A stretch of 14,880 nucleotides of DNA from Candidatus Levyibacteriota bacterium (GTDB taxonomy: Bacteria; Patescibacteriota; Microgenomatia; Levybacterales; UBA12049), in NCBI GenBank assembly GCA_018061205.1, contig JAGOUP010000007.1, forward strand, positions 1 to 14,880. The letters run 5' to 3'. Numbering within the stretch: position 1 is the stretch's first letter; each line of letters opens with the position of its first letter. Both the position numbers and the translations under genes were made by a program. Positions 1-4,864 of this stretch are shown here, piece by piece. The notes under the pieces were generated by a model. It was given only the letters and a program-made list of their open reading frames with translations. It was not told the origin of the DNA and did not search any database.

Positions 1-357
1 ATTCAAAACAGTAATAGCTTCTCGGACATTTCCTTCAGGCGTTATAAATAGTGCTGGATCTAAGTCCCATGTTCTATTAAAGTATGTATATCTATCCACA
101 TTATATTCTTTTTCAACTGCCAAACTTATTTCTCCATCATATTTTTTATAAATTCTTTCATACTCTGCCATAGCCTCTGCTTCAGATATGCCAAGTGTGT
201 CTTGCAAAAATCTATTTGCATTTTCTTTTATTGCATAGGCGAACTCTGATTGTCTGAAACGAACTGACCCTTCAACTGTAGCTCCAGTTCGTGGTTTCAA
301 TGTATATAATGTTCCGTCTAAATCAAGTGAATATCTCCATTGTTCTGTGTTTCCCAT
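1..357 (-). CDS. HAD-family hydrolase, pyrimidine 5'-nucleotidase-like (partial, N-terminal 119 aa)
   Basis: The reading frame opens at the ATG at 357-355 and is still open at the window edge, so only 119 N-terminal residues are visible. Residues 10-18 read SLDLDGTLY, the HAD motif I (DxDGT), with D12 as expected nucleophile and D14 as acid/base. The following cap region (IYKKYDGEISLAVEKEYNVD, then a WDLDPALF stretch) matches the layout of SDT1/pyrimidine 5'-nucleotidase type HADs, which have a YxxYG...L...H..D pattern followed by a D-L-D loop. Family knowledge suggests phosphate removal from nucleotides or small phosphoesters in the cytosol; the true substrate is unknown. The start is supported by GGGAGG seven bases upstream, the strongest ribosome binding site in the window. 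Expression is probably controlled by the T-box-like leader upstream. HAD motifs II-IV lie outside the window. Confidence 0.8.
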   Translation of the reverse strand, partial: MGNTEQWRYSLDLDGTLYTLKPRTGATVEGSVRFRQSEFAYAIKENANRFLQDTLGISEAEAMAEYERIYKKYDGEISLAVEKEYNVDRYTYFNRTWDLDPALFITPEGNVREAITVLN

Positions 358-371
358 AAAAAAACCTCCCA

Positions 372-409
372 TTCCTTACACACCAAGGTTCTTCTTGGTG
401 TGTAAGGAA
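372..409 (-). promoter_or_regulatory. 16-bp perfect hairpin just upstream of the HAD ribosome binding site
   Basis: Bases 372-387 and 394-409 are perfect inverted repeats of 16 bp around a 6-base loop. On the minus strand the hairpin ends a base or two before the GGGAGG Shine-Dalgarno sequence, so it would lie in the 5' UTR of the HAD mRNA. No T-run follows directly (the T-run comes after the Shine-Dalgarno), so it is not a standard terminator. It could insulate or stabilise the mRNA start or modulate ribosome access. Confidence 0.75.
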
Positions 410-420
410 CGAGAGGGTAC

Positions 421-442
421 AAAAAAAGACCTTCCCGCGGTC
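421..442 (-). terminator. Intrinsic terminator of the T-box-like leader
   Basis: On the minus strand GACC (442-439), a GCGGGAA loop and GGTC (431-428) are followed directly by seven T residues (427-421). The left arm of the stem is the ACC of the T-box core, so forming the terminator and forming a tRNA-bound antiterminator would exclude each other. The 4-bp stem can be lengthened with G-U pairs. Confidence 0.7.
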
Positions 443-504
443 CCATCCTTACTTGTTTAAACATTTCTGCTTAAACCGCTTAGTGGCGACTCTACGTTTG
501 CAAA

Positions 505-535
505 CTAGTTTACACTGAGCTTGCCGAAGTGACAT
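505..535. repeat. Dispersed palindromic repeat unit inside the T-box-like leader
   Basis: The stretch begins CTAGTTTACA, a 10-mer also present at 2852-2861 within the composite repeat, and continues with CACTGAGCTTGCCGAAGTG (513-531), which has CACT/AGTG ends. The word CTGAGCTTG..GAAG resembles small palindromic repeats familiar from bacterial genomes and is treated here as a sister unit of the TGTCATCCTGAAC type at 2826 and 6343. It appears inserted in the leader RNA between the 5' hairpins and the terminator region. Confidence 0.55.
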
Positions 536-633
536 CGTCTGTTATATTTAACGGTCTAACTTCCGTAAGGCATTTTGGCCTTCTGCTCGTGGATCGTGAC
601 TCCACTCAATCGCTTTAATTAAATTGTATATTT

Positions 634-662
634 AGTATATCAAACAAGAACAGCAACGTCAA
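634..662 (-). promoter_or_regulatory. Sigma-70 type promoter for the T-box-like leader
   Basis: TTGACG (662-657) is separated by exactly 17 bases from TATACT (639-634) on the minus strand, placing transcription start near 627. It lies just past the 3' end of the AI-2E permease gene, so the HAD gene has its own promoter rather than depending on the genes upstream. Confidence 0.75.
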
Positions 663-694
663 CAGCTTATTTAACCCTTGTTTTTTTTGTTTAT

Positions 695-1696
695 TTACTC
701 GTCTCTTTTGATAAAGTGATGGCTGATATCTCGTAAAACCACAGCAGCAATACCGAGAATTGGGATGGCAAAAATAGCACCCATAGCACCGGCCAATCGA
801 AATCCGACGAGACTGGAAACGAGTATGATAACTGGGTGCATTTTAAAGGCTTGGCCAAAGGCTCTTGGAACAAAGATGTTGAAAATCAGTTGTTGGATGA
901 TAACCAAAATCAAAAATGCGATGAGAGCTAACCAAGGATCGATGATAAAGGTTACAAAAAGAGGAGGGATGATGGCTAAAATGGGTCCAATAAGTGGTAA
1001 AAATCCGAGAATGCCTGAAAGTAATGCGATGGCTGCAGCAAAATTAACATGCAGAATTTCCAAAACTATCCACGTTGCTAGTCCGGTTAACAAGCCAATG
1101 ATGAGTTGGATACGTAAAAAAGAGGCAAATGTTGTTTCTATCACACTTTGGATAAAGCGCATTTTTTCATGCCATGTCTTAGGCGTGAGATAAAAAAACT
1201 CTCTATTGATACGATCTTTATCGATGATGAAGTAAAACGAAATAACCAACATGACAATCATGAGTACCACAAACTGTGCGATGGATGGTGCAACATAAAT
1301 GAGATTATTGAGTCCCGTGGTTAATGAATCACTCCATTTTTGCATGAAAGGGGGAGCAGAATCTAGAAATGCTGGTAAAACTTTAGAGAGTGTTTGGATC
1401 TGTCGATTCACCAAAGGAATGAATGAAAATGCAATACCGATAACGCCAACGAGGATGAGGACATAGGTGATAGTGGTTGCCACCTTTTTAGGAACACGAA
1501 AGATACTACTAATCCATTCAACAACCGGTTCAAGAACAAAACTCAAAAGCCAAGAAATAACAACCAAAATGATGATATCGGAAAAATTATTGAAGAATTG
1601 CCAAAAAATACCGAGTAGATGAATACTGATTGCGACAATGAGCAAAATGATAAGTGTTTTAACAAGCGTTACTTCACGTTTTAATTCCTGGAACAT
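695..1696 (-). CDS. AI-2E family transporter (PerM-type permease)
   Basis: A 333-residue polytopic membrane protein. Hydrophobic helices lie at about 13-32, 38-58, 74-95, 140-160, and four or five more in the C-terminal half (about 195-325), with a soluble stretch around 97-135. The signature GFLPLIGPILAIIPP near residues 231-245 matches the conserved GxIPxIGPxxAxxPA segment of the AI-2E family. Members of this family are annotated as exporters of autoinducer-2 or as Na+/H+ antiporters; substrates are mostly unproven, and AI-2 signalling should not be assumed here. Length fits the family (320-370 aa). It begins 21 bases after the stop of the M24 peptidase gene and is the last gene of the minus-strand set. 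No good Shine-Dalgarno is seen before the ATG at 1696. No hairpin plus T-run follows the stop, so its terminator is not evident. Confidence 0.9.
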   Translation of the reverse strand: MFQELKREVTLVKTLIILLIVAISIHLLGIFWQFFNNFSDIIILVVISWLLSFVLEPVVEWISSIFRVPKKVATTITYVLILVGVIGIAFSFIPLVNRQIQTLSKVLPAFLDSAPPFMQKWSDSLTTGLNNLIYVAPSIAQFVVLMIVMLVISFYFIIDKDRINREFFYLTPKTWHEKMRFIQSVIETTFASFLRIQLIIGLLTGLATWIVLEILHVNFAAAIALLSGILGFLPLIGPILAIIPPLFVTFIIDPWLALIAFLILVIIQQLIFNIFVPRAFGQAFKMHPVIILVSSLVGFRLAGAMGAIFAIPILGIAAVVLRDISHHFIKRDE

Positions 1697-1717
1697 AGTC
1701 TAACTATACTAGATGTA

Positions 1718-2821
1718 TTAGGAGACTTCAATGAGGTGTTTTGGAGCATTGGTCAAAAGTTTGGCACCGTCTTTTGTAATGGTGAGTAAATCTTCAATTC
1801 TGATGCCACTATCATTTGGGAGATAGATTCCCGGTTCTACAGAAAATACCATGCCTTCAGTGAGCATATCTCTTGTATGAGGACTCAGTCGTGGTTGTTC
1901 GTGAACGAGGAGTCCAATACCATGACCCAAAGAGTGGGGCATATCAGGATATCCAGCGGAAGTAATATATGTACGTGCTACTTTGTCAACTTCAGATGCT
2001 GAAACGAGTTCAGCATGACAGCGAGAAGCGATATATTCTATTGCTTTTTGTTGTGCGCTCAGCACTGTTTCATACATTTTTTTTTGTTCCTTATTTGCCT
2101 TGCCAAAAAAAACAGTCCGTGTCATGTCTGAACAGTAGTCGTTTACTTTTACACCAAAATCCAACAGCACAAAATTATTTTTTGAAAGTTTTTTACTGGT
2201 AGGAATATGGTGAGGATTAGATGCATTACTTCCGAAAGCAACAATGGTGTCAAAGGAAAGAGTCGCTCCTGTTTTTTTGACAAACATTTCATACAGAAAC
2301 GCCAATTCTTTTTCTGTTATTCCTTCTGTAATTTTTGTCAGTAAGAACGCAAATGCTTTATCACCCAGTGCACACGCATTTGCGATAGCGTTTATTTCAT
2401 TTGGAGACTTTTTGATTCGAATAGTTTCAGTGATTTGATCAGCCGGCATGAGTATCTTTTTATCAATCGTTATGGTTAACGAAAGATATTCAGCATAGGT
2501 TATATCATTGGCTTCAAAACCGAGTTTTTCTATTGTATGTTTTTGCATAAGTTTTTGGATGGTTGTCGACATGGGTTGATCTCGAGAAATGTCGATGAGG
2601 GTAAAATCTTTTATATGCGTTTGGGCTGCCTCTTTATAAATACCGTGAGTCAAAATATATTGATTGGTTTGCGTGATGAGTAAAAAGGCATTTCTATCTT
2701 CATTCTCAAATCCGGAAAAGTTTGTGAGGTAGGTGATTGAGGGAATAGCAGAAACAAAAAAGGCATCAAGATTGTTATTTTTGAGGAGTTCTCGTAGTTT
2801 AAGTATTTTTTTCTCAATCAT
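1718..2821 (-). CDS. M24 family metallopeptidase (Xaa-Pro aminopeptidase/dipeptidase type)
   Basis: A 367-residue two-domain peptidase: a creatinase-like N-terminal domain (about 1-130) and a C-terminal pita-bread catalytic domain (about 140-365). All five metal ligands are visible: D221 (LLDFG), D232 (SDMTRT), H296 (HSLGHG), E329 (SVEPG) and E343 (RIEDL), with H204/H205 in NPHHIPT in the substrate pocket. The family uses two divalent metals to cut the bond before proline in peptides or dipeptides in the cytosol. The gene lies between an exported protein gene and the AI-2E permease. A palindromic repeat sits in frame at residues 266-277 (SRCHAELVSASE), in the loop where relatives have a shorter KPG-type turn before EVD. 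A second repeat ends five bases before the start codon and supplies AGGA as a possible ribosome binding site. The enzyme appears intact. Confidence 0.93.
   Translation of the reverse strand: MIEKKILKLRELLKNNNLDAFFVSAIPSITYLTNFSGFENEDRNAFLLITQTNQYILTHGIYKEAAQTHIKDFTLIDISRDQPMSTTIQKLMQKHTIEKLGFEANDITYAEYLSLTITIDKKILMPADQITETIRIKKSPNEINAIANACALGDKAFAFLLTKITEGITEKELAFLYEMFVKKTGATLSFDTIVAFGSNASNPHHIPTSKKLSKNNFVLLDFGVKVNDYCSDMTRTVFFGKANKEQKKMYETVLSAQQKAIEYIASRCHAELVSASEVDKVARTYITSAGYPDMPHSLGHGIGLLVHEQPRLSPHTRDMLTEGMVFSVEPGIYLPNDSGIRIEDLLTITKDGAKLLTNAPKHLIEVS
1994..2020. repeat. Protein-coding copy of the palindromic repeat (CHAELVSAS peptide)
   Basis: ATGCTGAA (1996-2003) and TTCAGCAT (2009-2016) form an 8-bp palindrome around ACGAG, followed by GACA. 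This is the same architecture as the intergenic copies at 2826 and 6343. On the minus strand it is read in the frame that gives CHAELVSAS, a peptide that recurs in bacterial protein databases as a translated repeat. No stop or frameshift results. Confidence 0.8.
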
Positions 2822-2825
2822 TCTT

Positions 2826-2916
2826 TTGTCATCCTGAACTTGTTTCAGGATCTAGTTTACATATGAGATGCTGAAACCTGTCTCGCCGAGCCAAGGCGGA
2901 TAAATTCAGCATGACA
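2826..2916. repeat. Composite palindromic repeat with near-perfect terminal inverted repeats
   Basis: The element starts TGTCATCCTGAA (2827-2838) and ends TTCAGCATGACA (2905-2916), inverted repeats matching at 11 of 12 positions, about 90 bp in all. Inside are two units: ATCCTGAA (2831-2838)/TTCAGGAT (2844-2851), and ATGCTGAA (2868-2875)/TTCAGCAT (2905-2912) with a 29-base loop containing CGCC/GGCG. The first 33 bases are identical to 6343-6375. No coding capacity is seen, so if mobile it would be a MITE- or REP-like element moved by enzymes encoded elsewhere. Confidence 0.75.
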
Positions 2917-2929
2917 TTAAGGAATATTC

Positions 2930-3718
2930 TTACCGTATAATCGGAGTAAGTTTTCTTCCACTTCCTGTTGAGATAGTGACATCTTCTTCAGGGTCCAATG
3001 CTTGTTGTGGAATAATAATTCGTGGATTTTTGGGTACATCTGGGAAAATGAGTACGCGTGAAGCTATGATTTTTTTCGGATTATTTTTATCTGAAAATCC
3101 GATAACAACAACTTGTTTTAGTGGTTCGATTTTGGTAAATCCTGCTTTTTGTAATCCATCTTCTTTGGAGTAGATAAATGTTTTTGTGATATTCTCAATA
3201 GCCACTGTTGTGAGTGTGCCAGTATCTGAAATAACAGTGATGGTAAATTCATCAGCATCAATTGATGCAATTTCTCCTTGAAGAAATCGTGGTATTGTGA
3301 CGACGTTGATAAAACGGGCAAGTGTGTGTTTTGTTTGTTTATTATAGAGCCCGAGGACATCAACATTGGTTCCTTTTGTAAGATCTGAAATACCAAATGA
3401 ATTTTTTTCCGTAGGAGATGAAAATTTTGTCAACTCATCGACATCAATAATATGCTGCTGCTTATTGGTATCAGTTACGGTGATTTGTGTACCGGAAATC
3501 GTATCAACAGTACCAATAATCCCTTTTTTTTGTACCAATTTTAATTGAGCAACTCTGGTAGCAATTTGATCTTTTAAGTTTTTTAATACATTTAAATCTT
3601 TTTCCTCATCTGCTGCTGGAGAAGGTGACACGGTAGGTGTTACCGTTATTGCTTGCACAGTAGGTATGCTTATTTGTAATGCAAATACTGTTACCAAGAG
3701 ATAAAAAAGATATTTCAT
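2930..3718 (-). CDS. Exported protein with two beta-rich repeats (DUF5666-like), function unknown
   Basis: A 262-residue protein with a classical signal peptide (short positive start MKYLFYLL, hydrophobic core to about residue 20, VQA cleavage site near 23). A Thr/Pro/Ser-rich linker and a short charged, possibly helical segment (about 38-64) follow. Two similar beta-rich units come next: about 65-98 (GIIGTVDTISGTQITVTD) and about 147-182 (LQGEIASIDADEFTITV). The pattern GxVxxIxxxxITV with a following VxLxxxT resembles DUF5666-type OB-like folds. A low-complexity tail ends the protein. It probably works outside the membrane; no catalytic residues are recognisable. It starts 9 bases after the Ig-like protein gene, so the two are very likely co-transcribed and may act together. 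Confidence 0.7.
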   Translation of the reverse strand: MKYLFYLLVTVFALQISIPTVQAITVTPTVSPSPAADEEKDLNVLKNLKDQIATRVAQLKLVQKKGIIGTVDTISGTQITVTDTNKQQHIIDVDELTKFSSPTEKNSFGISDLTKGTNVDVLGLYNKQTKHTLARFINVVTIPRFLQGEIASIDADEFTITVISDTGTLTTVAIENITKTFIYSKEDGLQKAGFTKIEPLKQVVVIGFSDKNNPKKIIASRVLIFPDVPKNPRIIIPQQALDPEEDVTISTGSGRKLTPIIR

Positions 3719-3727
3719 AATTGATTT

Positions 3728-4153
3728 CTAAAAAGATTCTGTTGAAAAGGTTACTGTTCGTGTTTGTGTTATTTGTTCACCATTTGGTGCGATAGCGGTA
3801 ACAGTCAGTGTATTACCATTTTCTCCAATAGTTACCGTTGATGAAAAGTCACCAACAGATGTTGGAGAAACGACTTGATCACTGACATCGGTTGATAAAA
3901 TGACAAGTGATCCAGGTACTGTTTTTCCTGAAACCGTGATAACTTTTTTATCAAAAACTTCTCCCTCAAGAGGAGCTGAAAGGGTTAGATAAATGGTTGC
4001 TTTTGGAGTTGGAGTTGGAGGAGTGATTGAGACTGTCTTTGTTTGAGAAGGGGGAACAACTTTGGTTGATTGGTAAATATAAAAGGCTATCCCTGCCACA
4101 ACAATTCCGATAAAAATAGCGATGAAAGAAATAACAATTTTTTCAGTCTTCAT
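3728..4153 (-). CDS. Membrane-anchored protein with an Ig-like extracellular domain
   Basis: About 141 residues from the ATG at 4153-4151; an in-frame TTG at 4162 would add three residues, and neither start has a convincing Shine-Dalgarno. One hydrophobic helix near the N-terminus (about residues 7-27 from the ATG) is followed by a Pro/Thr-rich linker (TPPTPTPK) and one beta-sandwich-like domain. That domain shows features of bacterial Ig-like or glucodextranase-type domains: APLEGEVFDKKVITVSGKT, then GSLVIL and a closing NTLTVTAIAPNGEQ segment. The topology suggests a type II anchor with the domain outside the cell. It is the first gene of the minus-strand set, read from the promoter at 4205-4233, and is followed within 9 bases by another exported protein gene. 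A surface or cell-wall interaction role is inferred, not shown. Confidence 0.75.
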   Translation of the reverse strand: MKTEKIVISFIAIFIGIVVAGIAFYIYQSTKVVPPSQTKTVSITPPTPTPKATIYLTLSAPLEGEVFDKKVITVSGKTVPGSLVILSTDVSDQVVSPTSVGDFSSTVTIGENGNTLTVTAIAPNGEQITQTRTVTFSTESF

Positions 4154-4164
4154 GTGGGTCAAAG

Positions 4165-4197
4165 CTCACGTAGAGGCAGCGATGAAGCTTATGTGAG
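4165..4197. promoter_or_regulatory. Inverted repeat at the predicted start of the minus-strand transcript
   Basis: CTCACGTA (4165-4172) and TATGTGAG (4190-4197) are inverted repeats matching at 7 of 8 positions around a 17-base spacer. The predicted minus-strand transcription start is about 4198, so the repeat could be an operator just downstream of the promoter or a hairpin at the very 5' end of the mRNA. Confidence 0.5.
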
Positions 4198-4204
4198 TAA
4201 TCCC

Positions 4205-4233
4205 ATAATAGAATAAAACAAAACTCTTGTCAA
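4205..4233 (-). promoter_or_regulatory. Strong sigma-70 type promoter for the Ig-like/peptidase/permease set
   Basis: A perfect TTGACA (4233-4228), a 17-base spacer and TATTAT (4210-4205) lie on the minus strand, giving a start near 4198 and a 5' UTR of about 45 nt to the ATG at 4153. Its -35 bases overlap those of the divergent plus-strand promoter. Confidence 0.75.
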
Positions 4234-4255
4234 GAAAAAAGGTTTCTGCTAGGAT
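4227..4255 (+). promoter_or_regulatory. Promoter for the MBL-like gene, probably leaderless
   Basis: TTGTCA (4227-4232), a 17-base spacer and TAGGAT (4250-4255) are followed by only six bases before the ATG at 4262. A start about seven bases after the -10 box falls on the A of the start codon, which would make a leaderless mRNA. The AGGA inside the -10 could also act as a ribosome binding site on longer transcripts. Confidence 0.5.
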
Positions 4256-4261
4256 GAGGTT

Positions 4262-4819
4262 ATGGAAATCACATTACTTTCTCAAAACGCACTCCGTATC
4301 AAAGGAAAAAAATCAATATTGTTAGTTGATGTATTAGATACACAAAAAACAGAAGCAAATGCATATCTCTATTTACAGCAAGATGTATTGCAGGTTAAAA
4401 AGGATAAGAATGCTCTGTTTATCTCAGGTCCTGGCGAATACGAAGTTTCCGGCACAAAAATAGCTGCGTTTCGAAATAATGATGATATTTTATATCAATT
4501 GACTATTGATGGAATGAAAGTGTTTCTCGCTTCTTCTGATGCATTTGTTCGTATGAAGGATAAAGTAGATGAACAAAACATCGTACTCCTTTTCACAAAT
4601 GAATTAATTGATCAATCTGCATTGACCAATGCCCAGCCGACAGTTGTTGTGTGTTATGGCGATAAAGCTTTGGAAGTGAGTAAAAACTTAGGCAAAGGAC
4701 TGAACAAGAAAGAAGGAGAAGCAGAAACGAACCCGGATGCCACTATAAAATCAGTTGATAAATTTGTGATGAGTGTTGAAAAATTACCAGCAGAATTACA
4801 AGTAGTACTCCTAGGGTAA
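4262..4819 (+). CDS. Degenerate metallo-beta-lactamase-fold protein (UlaG-like), likely non-catalytic
   Basis: A 185-residue protein matching the frame of UlaG-type MBL-fold proteins: a start like MEITLLSQNALRIKGKK, then VDVLD where relatives have TDP, ISGPGEYEVSGTKIAAF (residues 54-70) matching the family's GPGEYEV segment, and the C-terminal VDKF...LPAELQVVLL ending. The HxHxDH metal site is missing: residues 30-50, where it should be, contain no histidine. The later HLGD and PMHY segments read FLASSDAF and VVVCYGDK, so the zinc ligands are gone. Hydrolase activity is therefore unlikely and a binding or structural role is more plausible. It lies 45 bases before dnaB on the same strand and may be co-transcribed with it. 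A paralogue with an intact site may exist elsewhere in the genome. Confidence 0.75.
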   Translation: MEITLLSQNALRIKGKKSILLVDVLDTQKTEANAYLYLQQDVLQVKKDKNALFISGPGEYEVSGTKIAAFRNNDDILYQLTIDGMKVFLASSDAFVRMKDKVDEQNIVLLFTNELIDQSALTNAQPTVVVCYGDKALEVSKNLGKGLNKKEGEAETNPDATIKSVDKFVMSVEKLPAELQVVLLG

Positions 4820-4846
4820 AGCGTAAAGCGTCTTCTCGCTTTACCC
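4814..4846 (+). other. 10-bp hairpin overlapping the stop codon of the MBL-like gene
   Basis: GGGTAAAGCG (4814-4823) and CGCTTTACCC (4837-4846) are perfect inverted repeats with a 13-base loop. The TAA stop (4817-4819) is inside the left arm. The following TTTCC is a poor T-tract, so termination would be weak. It may attenuate readthrough into dnaB or protect an mRNA end. Confidence 0.6.
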
Positions 4847-4864
4847 TTTCCGCTTGATAAAGTT

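Larger units (their letters stand above)
421..627 (-). promoter_or_regulatory. T-box-like riboswitch leader upstream of HAD gene
   Basis: A leader of about 207 nt runs from a predicted start near 627 to a T-tract ending at 421. Near its 3' end (449-436) it carries AGGATGGGACCGCG, matching 12 of 14 bases of the T-box consensus AGGGTGGAACCGCG, directly overlapping an intrinsic terminator. That is the arrangement of class I T-boxes, where uncharged tRNA stabilises an antiterminator. Upstream hairpins in RNA order are 605-589 (GTGGA/TCCAC, loop GTCACGA), 582-567 (AAGGC/GCCTT), 566-551 (ACGG/CCGT), a repeat-derived hairpin at 531-513, and 476-455 (GTTTAA/TTAAAC). The canonical long Stem I with K-turn and AG bulge was not found, so the element is either short or divergent. 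The specifier codon is unresolved. Confidence 0.7.

Noticed and set aside
1..357. Histidinol-phosphatase, as a fit to a histidine T-box
   Set aside because: The cap region pattern fits pyrimidine 5'-nucleotidase-like HADs better, and no other histidine gene is in the window.
411..660. tmRNA, 6S RNA, RNase P RNA or SRP RNA on the minus strand
   Set aside because: The region is structured and the GGACCGCGGG word recalls the tmRNA 3' end, but there is no tRNA-like T loop, no tag frame ending in LAA, no RNase P or SRP core motif, and no 6S-like long stem. The T-box core plus terminator explains it better.
765..1193. 142-residue plus-strand frame
   Set aside because: It lies entirely antisense to the AI-2E permease gene and has low-quality composition (many M, I and K with no domain). 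It is a shadow frame.
3118..3396. 92-residue minus-strand frame within the exported-protein gene
   Set aside because: It overlaps a gene with a signal peptide and repeat structure in another frame of the same strand, and has no features of its own.
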